A stretch of DNA of 64,000 nt from Apodemus sylvaticus (GCF_947179515.1 NC_067495.1:64219411-64283410), one strand, 5' to 3'. Shown: positions 32,996-45,404, counted from the first letter of the stretch. The notes: generated from the sequence alone by a model not told the origin. Numbers and translations: made by a program.

Positions 32996-34682
32996 ATTAC
33001 TTTCATATTTCATATCTAGGTGATTTTAAGTCTGTGGACTCTAGAACTAGTATTACAAAGTAACCAAAGCCTTTCAGAATGCTAATCAAAAGCCAAAAAT
33101 ACAAAGGTTTCCTGCTGGCTTTATCACCTCAACAGTCCCACAATACCACCTGCTCTTAGTAAAAGGAGGTACAGTGTCTGGAAATGTTTGAGGGCTCAAG
33201 AGGTGCTACCATCCTGTAGTTAAGTCCAGAAGCATCTTTCTATTGTGCTGAGGATAGAAACAGGATGGTATTCAGCCCAATTTAATGTAGTGCCAGAAGG
33301 GTAGAAGTTGAATGACATAAATAACATTATTTTGCTACCACATACATTTAAAATGAAGGGAACCATCATATAATATTTCATATAATATACTGCCATGGTA
33401 CCCAGAGACTGTATAGAAGACATAGTAATGGCCTCTGGCTAAGGGCCTCTAGCTAACCTTTCCATGGTTACTTTCAAAGAATGAGACAAAATAACTCAAA
33501 TGCATCCAGATTCAGAAGGTCAACAAATTGAAACCAATATTAGCTATTCCAGTTGCTTGAACTGAAACACCTGACATATTGAGAGAATCTTTAAATGCAG
33601 TGGAACCAACAAGCTTCCCCCAATATCCCCCTCCTTTATCTTAAATAGCATTGGAAATGGATAGACCTTGTCTTCCCCACAATGAACAAAAGTTTCCATT
33701 TTTGCCTTTCAGCAGACCTTGGAGGGGGCAAGGTATTTCTACCCTATGGGTTAGTTATTCATCTACTATCATTTGAGGCCTGTATTAGATCTCCAAAAGC
33801 TGAAAGAAATAACTAAAAGTTCCCCCCTTTTTTGCTTCAAAGAGGCCTATAGTCTAGTGGATGAAATGTAAACACTGGAAATCTAATGTCTTGGGCTGCA
33901 CAGAATGAGGGCTAAGTGAGAAGTAAGAGTATCTCAGAACTTGATGGGGACAGAGGGCTTTCGGGATCCTTGAGCATTCAGCAAGTCTGATGGCCCCAGG
34001 GAAGCAGAAGCATGTTGCATACTGAGAGAGCAGATGGAGCATGTGAAAGAGCATGGGCCTAGGACACGCTCAGGCAGGATGGCGAGCAATGTGTTGGGGA
34101 ATTAGTGACATTTCTTGCATGACTGAAACCAAGAACTTGCTCCAAGGAACAAGCAAATCTTGGAGGGGATAAGTCAGACCCACTTGGTAGGTTTTGGAAC
34201 CCTAGAGTACTTTACCCTTAAATTCTCATTCTCTGCTTTCTAAATGGATAAAAGAAAGATCGTGGATACTTACTAGATTGGTGGTCAAGTCAGTGAATGA
34301 CCTTTAGGGTTCAGCTAATAGCAATGATGAGCTTTGTGATTTATGATGTGTTTTACAAACATGTTATCTATTCATGACCATCTATTCAAAGGCCCTGCTG
34401 AAGAGAATATAGTCTCTACCCTCCTGCATCCTTGAAATGAACATCGATAATTATCAAGTTGAGCTCACTATCCTAAGCTACTAAATCAGCTAAGTCTTAG
34501 TTGCTAGAAGAGGTAACAATGGTAGGGCCCACAAATCAAGCCACACAAGGAAAGCAATGGTTCTTATCAAGTATCTGGAATATCTTATCCCCTAGCCCCA
34601 TTTCCTTAGCTGATTCGAATACTGTGTTTGAAATCAGTCTGAGAAAGGACAGCTCCTGGTACTTGAAACCTTTCCTTTACAG
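32996..34682. other. Unique sequence
   Basis: No repeat family or gene recognised. The small frames have no domains. Confidence 0.45.
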
Positions 34683-34902
34683 CAGTAGTTCTTAACCTTT
34701 CTAAAGCTGCAACTCTTTAATACAGTTCCTCCTGTTGTGACCCCAAACCATAAAAGTATTTTTGTTGCTTCTTCATAACTGTCATTTTACTACTGTTATG
34801 AATCATAATGGAAATATCTGTGTTTTCCAATGGACTTAGATGACCCTTGTGAAAGGGTCGTTCAACCCTCAAAGGGGTGTTGACTCACAGGTTGAGAACT
34901 TG
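34683..34902. mobile_element. URR1-type hAT-Charlie element
   Basis: It starts CAGTAGTTCTTAACCT and closes with AGGTTGAGAACTTG. The interior holds 'taatacagttcctcctgttg' and 'actactgttatgaatcataa'. It lies in the opposite orientation to the 4066-4265 copy. No clean 8-bp duplication was found. Confidence 0.8.
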
Positions 34903-35769
34903 AAACGTACTGGAACAGGCTGAGTGACTTAAAGTTAGAAAACTGAAATCTGGGGAAAACTATTTCCATCTTCAGTAGCAAATTTGTCACTGGGAGAATC
35001 CCCAGAGCACTTCAGTATGCCCCATTTCACAGTTCCAGATACTGTCCAAAGATGTTTGTAGAGTGGCAGCATTGGAAAATTTAGGAGTAGGGGTGAGGTG
35101 AGGGACTATCAAAACCCAGGGCAGGACCATGGACAGAGATCAACAGGCCTTATTAGCAAGATGTCATGGTGAGGTGCAATTCTCCATCCATCATGAAGTT
35201 TTTGGCACTGCAATTCTGAGGATGATGTGTAGAATGTGTGGTGTCAGTTTGGGGGCTATCCTGGGTTGTGCACCTCCATAACACCATGCACACTGTGAAC
35301 TCTTTATTCCTCTCTCAGGCATGCTATGGACTTTATTTGGTAAAGGAAATATTCATTCATAGCGCTGGATGTACACTCATGAGAATTACAATGTATCATG
35401 GTTTGAAGAACAGTTCTAAAGTGAAGAAACAGACTAAGTTCAGCTCTATTTCTAGCTCAGGGCTTCTATTCCATTAACGAGTACCTCCAAATACTTTTAT
35501 TCATGTAAAAACCAACACATCAAAGTACCCCACCCTTCTTTACAACAATAACCCACATGAAGAGAAGGAAAATGAGCTGTGTTTTCATGGTTTGGAATCA
35601 AATAACCTGGTGTTCTGTCCCTATTTAATATAATCATGGGCATTTAGTGAGTTTTCTCAAAGCTATATAGTCCCCCCCTTTAGTAAAAAAAGTACTGATA
35701 GAAATAATCTCTATCTAACAGAGAACTTGTAAAGGAAGATCATGAGCTAAGGTATATAAAACAACTCAC
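34903..35769. other. Unique sequence
   Basis: No feature recognised. Confidence 0.45.
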
Positions 35770-35990
35770 AAGGAGCTAGGGTGATGCTCAGTCAATAAAG
35801 AGCTTAGCACAAGAGGATGAGGACCTGATTTGGATTCTAAGCACCCACACAAAAACCAGGGTAGGGAAGTACATACCTGCAAGCCCACTGTTGGAAAGAC
35901 AGAAATAGGATGATTCCTGGTACTTTCTGACAAGCCATTTTAGAAAAACTGACTGTTTAGTGAGCTGCCCTGTCTCAAAAAACAAAGTGG
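35770..35990 (+). mobile_element. RSINE1/B4-like SINE
   Basis: The layout matches the copies at 13785, 18945 and 60000: 'agggtgatgctcagtcaata', 'gaggacctgatttggattct', 'gaaataggatgattcctggt' and 'gagctgccctgtctcaaaaa'. Confidence 0.65.
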
Positions 35991-35992
35991 TA

Positions 35993-36190
35993 ATGGGGCT
36001 GAAGAGATGACTCAGTGATTGAGAGTTCATATTTCTCTAGCAAAAGACCCAAGTTTGGTTTCCAGAACCTATGTCAGATGGCTCACAACTACCTGTAACT
36101 CTAGCTCCACTTACCCTCTCTTCTGGATTTTCTGTGCACCCCACACACAAATATACATAACTAAAACTAAAACTAAATCTTAATAAAATG
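35993..36190 (+). mobile_element. B2/B3 SINE
   Basis: The head 'ggggctgaagagatgactca', the middle 'agatggctcacaactacctg' and an AACTAAAACTAAATCTTAATAAAA-like tail identify it. It follows the previous SINE directly, and the large microsatellite begins about 36 bases after its tail. Confidence 0.85.
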
Positions 36191-36224
36191 GAGAGTGACG
36201 AAGATACTTAATGCTGACTTCTGA

Positions 36225-36225
<1 letters not shown>

Positions 36226-36293
<68 letters not shown>

Positions 36294-36344
36294 ACACACA
36301 CACACACATACACCACACACATGTGCACTCCCATATACCTCTGT

Positions 36345-36430
<86 letters not shown>
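36226..36430. repeat. Large compound (CT)n(CA)n microsatellite
   Basis: About 30 bases of CT/TC are followed by about 170 bases of CA with a short unique interruption at about 36310-36350. Translations of it appear as His/Thr or Cys/Val repeat frames on both strands, which are artefacts. Confidence 0.95.
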
Positions 36431-36431
<1 letters not shown>

Positions 36432-37184
36432 GAAAAATTTGCATAGAATAAGTGTCTATAGAAAAATTCCAGAAGTTCTTAAAATCTCCCTTCCTGCAAG
36501 GGGCCTCCCCAATATTTTTTGTGTAGATGGTGTGAATTTGTTTCTGTCTGTACTTGAAATTCTTAATCTGTTTTCTTGTTACTCTGTTAGTAGCTGTTGA
36601 TGCTGATAATAGGGATAATAATGATGGTACACCCTGGAGGATAATGGCTGTCTGATACCATGGACTAAATGACACCAAATCAAAGACAGTAAAAGATTAA
36701 TTTAGAAAGGAAACAGAATCTCTGTCCAGTTTTAAGATCTACCTTTTCCTGAGCTAGCCTCTGAGATTCATTCATGTAACTATTCAAGCCAAAGTCTCAA
36801 GAATATTACACTAGGGACTGCAAAGCAAAATGTGTCTTAAGAAACCCCTACCAGGGATGAAGGGTGTGATTCAAAAGAGTGAGTGCAGGACAATGTAAGG
36901 AAAAGAATGTTTTTATTCATCTCTTTAAAAAAATGCGACTTTTTTGGCTATACATAAGCCAACCTACTGACACACCTATGACATGTGGAGTCAACACATA
37001 CCCTATGTGACTATCTGCTCAGAAAAGACAATACTTGTCTATAACTTGGCTAAGTTACAGAAAATTCTCTTTTATTTCATGCCTCCCAAATCTTCAATGG
37101 CTCTTTAAAGACTCAAAAACAAATGTCAAAATCCCTAAGCTAATAAACATGAAACAGCCCCAACCTGTTTTTCCAGCTCTACAC
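36431..37184. other. Unique sequence
   Basis: No repeat or gene recognised. Confidence 0.45.
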
Positions 37185-37365
37185 AGCTGGTGTTCCAAAT
37201 ACAGGGACACTTTCCATTTTCTATCTCCCTGTCTTTGTTCTGGTTATTCCCTCAGCCTAAAATGCCCTTTCTGTCCCTTCCCATATTAAAATGCTTTCCT
37301 TCCTTTAAGATTTAGCTGAAATATCATATCCTTTCTCTGGCCTTTCCTTGATTTTTCTAGGGATT
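37185..37365 (+). mobile_element. L2 fragment
   Basis: The pattern 'tgttctggttattccctcag' to 'taaaatgccctttctgtccc' to 'gatttagctgaaatatcata' to 'tctctggcctttccttgat' is the characteristic L2 3' coding/UTR region. A further L2-like tail may lie at 37915-38010. Confidence 0.6.
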
Positions 37366-39117
37366 CTACTACAAATTACTGCAGTCTTGGTGACTTTATA
37401 AATTTTGTTATTTCATAGTGCTAAAGGTCAGAAGTTGCTAGAAGGGGCACACTTCCTCCCGTGTGTCTAGGGAAGAATCTTTACATACACCATCCAGATT
37501 CTGATAGTTCCTGCTATTCTGTAACTTAAGGCAACATAACTACAATCTCATCCTCCATCTTCCTGATCTTCTTCCTTGTGTTCTGTATTTCTTATCTTAT
37601 ATTGGCATTTTATTGGGTTTAGGCATAACTGTGTTAAGTTAGTATGCTCTTATCTCAAAAGATGCCACTTAATTATATCTGTAAAATCTCTTTTTCCTAA
37701 ATAAGTTTATACCCAAAGTGACAGGGGTTAGAACTTGGACACATTTTTAGATTTCCACATTCAACTTACTACCATTTCTAGAACAAATTCATGTTCTTCT
37801 TCTTTTTTTAACCTAATGTAGCACATGTTTTTGTTCAAAAGATTTTGACTTGACCATACTTTCTTCATAACAAGTATGTAAATACACCCCCCCCCATTAA
37901 TCTCTCTCATACACCCAAAGTCCTTCAGGCAGAAACTATCTTATTCATCTCCATGAAACACATTGCTAATCCCAGTGCTTGACACACATGGGTGTTAATT
38001 ATTGTTTAAATTTTAAGATGGCTGGCTTTACTTCTAATTTCAGGAGAGAGGGAAATGGCTATCAAAGGCAGACAGGAAGTAACAATAATGGGCCAGGTTA
38101 TCTTACAGAGTAAGTGCCTGTCTGTGAGGAATAGCAGATTTTCTATAGAAGGCAACTTTAACTTTCTATGATATTATAACCCAAATAGGAGGGGTTTCTA
38201 GAGAATCCCCAACTCAAACTTTTCTGTTCCTGAATATTAGTATATCTTTCAATGATGATTTCCAGGTATAGCTATGAAAAGGAGATGCATATATGGTATA
38301 GAAATTATCATTCATGAAAGGATAAATGCATTTGATTTTATTGAGAAAGACAAGATCATCTATCACGAAGTACAACTAACCAAATGATAAATGGGAAAGT
38401 CCATTGCTCCAATCGAACTTAGGACTATAGACTTAGTCAGGAATACTTACCATTTTTTTCTCAACACATCATCCATATTCAATAAGAGGGTTCCCTATGA
38501 AACAATACTAATTACTTATGGTATATATTCTACACCCATTGCTTAGATCAGAAAGGATATTTGATTACAAGAGTCTATCTAATCATCAACCCTTTAAACA
38601 CCAGAATAATCCAGTCATTCATTTTATACTGAAAGCATGTGAGCTTACAGAAGTCCACAAGAAGGTATATTTGTTATGTCTGTAAGGGTGCTAAAACTCT
38701 GGGGGAACATGTGACTAAATCTTTGGAACTGACCATAGGGATTTCAGATGCTGGAATTAAGAATAAAAATGGTGGACTGAAGGCTTCCTAGAATTCCCAG
38801 AGTGGAGGATGGTGGAATGAAGAGAAATTAAAGTATTTATTCAAAAATGTAAGAAAGAAATAAGAGAATATTTGGAAAGGAGAAGGGAAATTTTCTTGTC
38901 AAACATTCACCAAGATATACTGAAGGAAAGGACCCATGGGGTGAGAGTATGGAGTGATGAGCCCCAAACTCTAAGCTAGGCAAGAAGAAATTGGAGCCAA
39001 AAAGGAAAACAGAATTTGTACACTTTCTTTTGGGGCTTCGGTTGTGGTCCAGAAGATCTGTAGGGTTACCAGTGCACATGCGAATAGTACTTTCCAATTA
39101 TATCTATTTCACACCTA
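37366..39117. other. Unique sequence
   Basis: Apart from the possible L2 tail near 37.95 kb and a poly-C run near 37888, no feature is recognised. Confidence 0.45.
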
Positions 39118-40030
39118 CTTTCTTTTTTTAATTTTCTTTTTTATTAGATATATTCTTTATTTACATTTCAAATGATTTCCCCGTTTCCTGGTTCCCCCCT
39201 CCCCGAAAGTCCCATAAGCCCTCTCCCCTCCCCCTGTTCCCCAATCAACCCCCTCCCACTTCCCTGTTCTGGTATTCCCCTACACTGTTGCACTGAGCCT
39301 TTCCAGGACCAGGGGCCTCTCCTTCCTTCCTCTTGGGCATCATTTGATATGTGAATTGTGTCTTGGGTATTCCGAGCTTCTGGGCTTCCGAGCTTCTTCC
39401 ACTTGTCAGTGTGTACATACCATGTGTGTTCTTTTGTGATTGGGTTACCTCACTCAGGATGATATTTTCCAGTTCCATCGATTGTCTAAGAATTTCATGA
39501 ATTCATTGTTTTTAATTGCTGAGTAGTATTCCATAGTGTAAATATACCACATTTTCTGTATCCATTCCTCCATTGAGGGGCATCTGGGTTCTTTCCAGCT
39601 TCTGACTATTATAAATAGGGCTGCTATGAACATAGTGGAACATATGTCCTTATTACATGCTGGGGAATCTTCTGGGTATATGCCCAGGAGTGGTATAATG
39701 GGGTCCTCCTGTAGTATCATGCCCAGTTTTCTGAGGAACCACCAGACTGGTTTCCAGAGTGGTTGTACCAATTTGCAACCCCACCAGCAGTGGAGGAGTG
39801 TTCCTCTTTCTCCACATCCTTGCCAACACCTGCTGTCTTAGCCATTCTGACTGGTGTGAGGTGAAATCTCAGGGTTGTTTTGATTTGCATTTCCCTAATG
39901 ACTAATGATGTTGAGCATTTCTTTAGGTGCTTCTCAGTCATTCAATATTCCCCAGGTGAAAATTCTTTGTTTAGCTCTGTGCCCCGTGTTTTAATAGGGT
40001 TATTTGGCTCTCTGGAGTCTGACTTAAACA
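39118..40030 (-). mobile_element. L1 3' end, antisense, 5'-truncated
   Basis: A T-rich start (A-tail in complement) is followed by the L1 3'UTR and the C-terminal part of ORF2. The minus-strand frame at 39454-39771 encodes the ORF2 C-terminal segment with the well-known motif YTMEYYSAIKNNEFMKF. The element ends abruptly near 40030 where homology stops, a 5' truncation. A small tandem duplication of about 16 bp lies at 39371-39402. Confidence 0.9.
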
Positions 40031-40089
40031 ATGGAGAGAATAGAGAAATCCACACCCTCACACAGTACTAAAATTCCGTGTTAACTATT

Positions 40090-40265
40090 GCATTTGCTAC
40101 TCATATAATCTTTATGAGATATATAATGTAGACAAAATTATTATTATCAACATTATTACACTTACCAGTTAACAGAAAGGGAAACAGGAGGGACAAGTGA
40201 TTTGCTCCCAGTCACACAGTTGATAAATGAGAGTTGAACCTTTACCAGAAAAACATAACCACTGC
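40090..40265 (-). mobile_element. MIR element, antisense
   Basis: The order 'ttatcaacattattacactt', 'agaaagggaaacaggaggga', 'gatttgctcccagtcacaca' and 'aacataaccactgctgcc' is the classical antisense MIR layout. Confidence 0.75.
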
Positions 40266-40284
40266 TGCCAGAAGCTGCGTTCTC

Positions 40285-40685
40285 TTTCATACCATTATAC
40301 TTTTGTACAATCACTTTGTTCTGCCTGGAAAGTCTTTCTCTCCTTCTCTGGTGATCTGCTGCTCACTGCCCAGGCTTAGTTTGAATGCCACAGCCTCAGT
40401 GATGCTTTCTTTGGCCTCTTACACCATCAAGAAGAATAAATGGAAAAAATTAATATGTTCACTTTTTAAAAAATAGGACAATGAGCCTCAGGGCTCTTAT
40501 GCCATCTTGTATAGTATAAATATTTATTGGAATATTTACCTTATGTGTTTGATCATTTTTCTAGACTAAAAATTCCTAGCTCCCTGAGGGTAGGGACCAT
40601 GCTTCCTTCTTATTACTTCTCATTATTTAGATGTTCCCCAAAACATTTCAAGAATTAGGTATCTAAGTAAGTGAATGAAGTGAAG
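40285..40685 (+). mobile_element. L2 3' end
   Basis: The sequence 'tgttctgcctggaaagtctt', 'actgcccaggcttagtttga', 'gaatgccacagcctcagtga', then 'attcctagctccctgagggt', 'agggaccatgcttccttct' and a 'gtaagtgaatgaa' end follows the L2 3' region. It is interrupted by a small AT-rich gap. Confidence 0.7.
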
Positions 40686-41319
40686 ATTTCCTACACAGTC
40701 TACTCTAGCAATAGCCCCACAGATGACTGCTCTTAAGAAATGTCGCTAAAGAACACCAAGTACTTTCTTGTACATGACTCAGTCAACAAATTAATAAAAA
40801 GAATTGACGAATCCGGGCCAATTGCCAGGTTCCTCATTCAATATGAGGTCACTTTGACCAGGACCACTATCTCTTTAAAAGGTTCATTAAGTTTCAGGGT
40901 TGATATGACCCTGAAGGCAACTCATCCCACAGAAGATGTCCTCATGCCTCTCTGCCTGAATTCAGATGGTTCTAGAAATGGAGAGAGTTTAGGGGTGGAA
41001 CCAAGAAGAGGAGAAAGGCGAGTAGGAAAGGAAAGAGGAAGGAGACAACAGTGGATATGAGGTAGAGAGACAAGAGCTAAAAGGAAAGGGATACCAGAAA
41101 GCAGCAGATGTGGTTCCTTCATTCGTGAGGTGGACATCATGAGAGTTTGAAGGTGTCAGCGAATTGATACCACCTTCATGTAAAATAGTATTAACTGAAC
41201 TTCTCAAAGCGTACAATTGATGTATTTAGTCACAACTCCCACCCACACAGTGCTGGTGATGACCTTCTGTGCTCCTTACACGTCATATGGTTGGTAGCAA
41301 GGTTCAGTAAACACAGGCT
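40686..41319. other. Unique sequence
   Basis: No repeat or gene recognised. The GA-rich stretch 41005-41060 produces chance frames on both strands. Confidence 0.45.
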
Positions 41320-41955
41320 ACGGTGTGAAGCAGATGTGAATTTACATCCTGAGCTGGGTGATGTTGTCAAGTCACTGTCTGAGGCATACTTGCCTCATCT
41401 ATCACATGAGGATAATAATATTTATCACATAAGGTTATCTAGATTATGAAGATTAGTGGTGCTGGACACGAAGTACTTAGTAAATATCCAGTCAACGACA
41501 CTAGCTACTGTTATGATGCAGTCAGAAAGCTGCACAAGAGGGAAAAAACAGTTTTTGGAATAAAATTTTATTGAACTCTGTTTAGGCTGTTTATTAGCTG
41601 GATTTCATATCCTCTCAGAGAAATTAACTCCTTCCTCCATTTCAGTTGCTACCTGTGCAGAGCTGTACGAAAGTTAGTACAACTTTTGGAGTTTTAATCT
41701 TAGCTCTGCCTGGGGACCATTAAGTAAATTAGCTTCTCAGCCCCTCTCTTCTTTTTTCTGTCTTGGCGCTAGGATTTAAACGCGGAGCTGTATGATGTCG
41801 TCAAGTAACACTGTCTAATGTTCATTCTCCTCATCTGTCACATGAGGAGAATAATATTTACTGTGTAAGGTTATCTACATCATGAAGATTAGTGGTGCTG
41901 TATATGAAGTATTCAGTAAACTTCTGTCAATTGATGATAGCTACTACTATGATGC
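41320..41955 (+). repeat. Duplicated segment, each copy carrying a MIR
   Basis: Two diverged copies, about 41320-41520 and 41750-41955, offset by 436 bp. Both hold a MIR core ('catgaggataataatattta' versus 'catgaggagaataatattta'). Both also share bases that are not MIR consensus, such as 'gaagattagtggtgctg'. That shared private sequence argues for a local duplication of one MIR-bearing segment and not two independent insertions. Confidence 0.75.
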
Positions 41956-41959
41956 TATC

Positions 41960-42020
41960 AGAGGCTGCATATCCTGAGTACTGGGATTACAGGCAAGCAT
42001 CACCATATCTGGTGCCCTGT
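41960..42020 (-). mobile_element. B1-like SINE fragment, antisense
   Basis: The sequence 'gagtactgggattacaggca' with 'agcatcaccatatctggtg' is the antisense left end of a B1-type element only. Confidence 0.55.
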
Positions 42021-42754
42021 CCTCCACTCTAAGCCCTAGCACCTACTCTATTTCTCAGTGTTTTTCTTGGGATGGCATATAACATTTCAGGAACTCATTC
42101 TGGATATGCAGTATAGGTTCATTCTCAATAAACATGCTAATGGCATCTGCCTTGCCTGCTTGTCAAAAGAGATGTGGCATCTGAACACTAAGCTACATAT
42201 CACTGCCTATAAAAGCCAGGTATACTGTTCCTTGTGTAACAGAAGTCATAGAATAGTGTCTATCCACCCGATATGAAAATTCTCTTCTTCTACACATTTG
42301 GTCATTACATCAACATGCCCGAAACTTTGACTGCCCTAATAAGCTAGAATTTAAAGGTCTAAATTGTTAATGTCCACAAACACATTTGCAACACGGCAAA
42401 GTTTGCTAAAAGCACATTTCTGTACAGAGAATTCTAATTTTCTGATTCTCTATTGACTCTTGCTATAAAGTTGAAGGCGTGTTCCCATGGAAACTGTCCC
42501 CAAAACACACTGAATCAAAAGCTTTTGGTGAAGAAGGGTCAACTCTGCTGTGTTGGCAAGGACTGGGCAAGCTTGGGCAGTGTGAGAAATGATGTACTTA
42601 AGTAGAAAGCAGTCTGAGGCGTTAGTTAACAGGATAAGGATCCACCCTATGGATAAGATCCATCGTTGTGCTCCTCCCAGCCTCTAGGAAGGATTAGGAG
42701 TTTCTACTTTAGGCTTTCATAGGCTGCATGCTAACCCCCTTTTTCTAATAGTAC
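42021..42754. other. Unique sequence
   Basis: No feature recognised. Confidence 0.45.
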
Positions 42755-43465
42755 CCTCTCCTACCCTTTCTTCCTTTGATTAAATCTCCACAGCACTTAC
42801 TACTTAACATACCAGTTATTTTACATATTTATTTTTTCTTCCTCTTCCATAAAAATGTAAGCGACATGAGAACATGATTTAGGGTTGTTGTGTTTTTCCC
42901 CATTACTGCTGTATCCTTATCATTTGGAACAATGTTTTTCTGTTGTTTTGTTTTTGTTTTTGTTTTTGTTTTTGTTTTTTCAAGACAGGGTTTCTCTGTG
43001 TGGTCCTGGCTGTCCTGGAACTCACTCTGTAGACCAGGCTGGCCCCGAACTCAGAAATCCAACTGCCTCTGCCTCCCAGAGTGCTGGGATTATAGGCATG
43101 CGCCACCATTGCCCAACTGAAACAATGCATAGTAGATAGTCAAACAGCCATTGAAAGGAGTGAACAAATCAAAGAATATTGTTCACTCTGCTCAAGAAGT
43201 ACCTTTCTTCCTCTCAACCTCCTTTACCTGGCTAACTTCTTCATAGCTGACTTATTACATCTTCAGGGACTTTCCTGAATCTTACACCTTAGCCTGGAAT
43301 GATTCTCCACCACAGACGTCTATACCTTCCCATGAAACATAACTAAAAAACAATAACTATGTTTTCTTGTTTGTTTTCTATGCCATTCAAGACAGAAGCT
43401 CCAAAAGGCAGGGATTGCATTCTTTTGCTAATGCCTACAACAGAGCCTGCCTTGTGTAATTTAGT
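42755..43465 (+). mobile_element. L2 elements interrupted by a B1
   Basis: The L2 3' end at 42755-42924 ('gtaagcgacatgagaacatg') resumes after the B1 at 43128-43180 ('catagtagatagtcaaa'). A second L2-like part lies at 43185-43465 ('cttcagggactttcctgaat', 'gcagggattgcattcttttg', 'cctacaacagagcctgcc'). Confidence 0.6.
42935..43117 (-). mobile_element. B1 SINE, antisense, with target duplication
   Basis: An A-tail (here TTTTTG repeats) at 42935-42980 is followed by the reverse complement of B1. It is flanked by TGGAACAATG (42925-42934) and TGAAACAATG (43118-43127), a 10-bp duplication with one difference. The tail has become a (TTTTTG)n microsatellite. Confidence 0.95.
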
Positions 43466-44004
43466 TAGTTACTCACTGGGACACGATATTTAGGCTCAAA
43501 CACTTACGGCTCATTATTGAACTTGGACATTAAATATAGGACTGAGGGCTCTTTTAATGGATGGTTTTAGAAGAGGGACTGAGAAGCCTTTTAATGGAGA
43601 ATGCCATAAAACAAAAATAGGAAAAGCAGGTAAACGGTAAGAGTAAAACTTCCTAGAGCTCTACTTGTAGGATCTTACCATTCTGCTTGATCTTTGATAC
43701 AGATCTTGGAACACTCAAGTCTGAATTGAAAAGAGAATGTGACCTGAAGAATAATAATGAAAACAGACCAAATACAAAAAACACCAGGTAGCTTTGTTTG
43801 GACATTTTTCTTTTAAAATGCAGTCTGAAAATGGTGTCATGGCCTGGACAAAAAGACAAACCATTGCACAGACAACATACACCCCCTCTTCTTGGCAGTG
43901 CCATCTTTTATATATATTGACAGTGGTGGTTGTGATGACAGCTGTGCTGGAATGCTAGAGACCTCCATAGGAAAGAAGACTATAGTAGACAACAAACTGT
44001 GCTT

Positions 44005-44019
44005 AAGATTTCCTTTCCT
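44005..44019. repeat. Left target-site duplication of twin-primed L1
   Basis: AAGATTTCCTTTCCT, identical to 47016-47030. Confidence 0.95.
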
Positions 44020-45124
44020 CTGTGAAGAACTGAGTTGGGATTTTGATGGGTATTGCATTGAATCTGTATATTGCTTTTGGCAAAATGGCCATTTTAACTA
44101 TATTAATCCTGCTGATCCATGAGCATTGGAGGTTTTTCCATTTTTTGAGGTCTTCTTCCATTTCCTTCTTCAGAGTCTTGAAGTTCTTGTCATACAAATC
44201 TTTCACATGTTTGGTAAGAGTCACCCCAAGATACTTTATACTGTTTGTGGCTATTGTGAAGGGGGTCATTTCCCTAATTTCTTTCCCAGCCTGCTTATCC
44301 TTTGAGTATAGGAAGGCTACTGATTTGCTTGAGTTGATTTTATAACCTGCCACTTTGCTGAAGTTGTTTATCAGCTGTAGGATTTTTCTAGTGGAGTTTT
44401 TTGGGTCACTTAGGTGGACTATCATATCTTCTGCAAATAATGATAGTTTGACTTCTTCCTTTCCAATTTGTATCCCTTTGACCTCCTTATGTTGTCTAAT
44501 TGCCCGAGCTAGTACCTCAAGTACAATATTGAAAAGATAAGGAGAAAGGGGGCAGCCCTGTCTAGTCCCTGATTTTAGTGGGATTGCTTCCAGTTTCTCT
44601 CCATTTAGTTTGATGCTGGCTACCGGTTTGCTGTATATTGCTTTAACGATGTTTAGGTATGGGCCTTGAATTCCTGTTCTTTCCAAGACTTTAAGCATGA
44701 AAAGATGCTGAATTTTGTCAAATGCTTTTTCAGCATCCAATGAAATGACCATGTGGTTTTTTCTTTGAGTTTGTTTATGTAGTGGATTGCATTGATGGAT
44801 TTCCATATATTGAACCAACCCTGCATCCCTGGGATAAAGCCTACTTGATCATGGTGGATGATCATTTTCATGTGTTCTTGGATTCGGTTGGCAAGAATTT
44901 TATTGAGTATTTTTGCATCGATGTTCATAAGGGAAATTGGTCTGAAGTTCTCTTTCTTTGTTGGATCTTTCTGTGGTTTTGGTATCAGCATAATTGTGGC
45001 TTCGTAGAAGGAATTGGGTAGTGTTCCTTCTGTTTCTATTTTATGGAATAGTTTGAAGAGTATTGGTGTTAGGTCTTCTTTGAAGGTCTGATAGAATTCT
45101 GCACTAAAACCATCTGGTCCTGTG

Positions 45125-45167
<43 letters not shown>

Positions 45168-45404
45168 GTTGGAAGACTTTCTATGACCCCTTCTATTTCT
45201 TTAGGGGTTATGGGACTGTTTAGATGATCTATTTGGTCCTGATTTAATTTTGGTATTTGGTATTTGTCAAGGAAAATTGTCCATTTCCTCCAGATTCTCC
45301 AGTTGTGTTGAGTATAGGCTTTTGTAGTAGGATCTGATGATTTTTTGGATTTCCTCAGTTTCTGTTGTTATATCCCCCTTTTCATTTCTAATTTTGTTAA
45401 TTTG
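44020..45404 (-). pseudogene. L1 ORF2 reverse-transcriptase fragment, inverted
   Basis: The minus strand encodes part of the ORF2 protein. It has the block DAEKAFDKIQH, the QGCPLSP motif of the RT palm, and the catalytic box, which here reads FAED (44426-44437) and not FADD. The loss of the second aspartate would abolish activity. A 41-T run at 45126-45166 (A-run in the coding sense) disrupts the frame upstream. The fragment stops at its ORF2 3' side at 44020. Confidence 0.9.
45126..45166. repeat. Expanded A-tract (T41 on plus) inside L1 ORF2
   Basis: Forty-one T on the plus strand sit where the related copy at 52269-52275 has seven. Flanking bases are the ORF2 coding sequence on each side, so this is an internal homopolymer expansion and not a tail. 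Confidence 0.9.

Noticed and set aside
36208..36678. Minus-strand frame rich in Cys/Val and plus-strand frame rich in His/Thr
   Set aside because: Both are translations of the CT/CA microsatellite.
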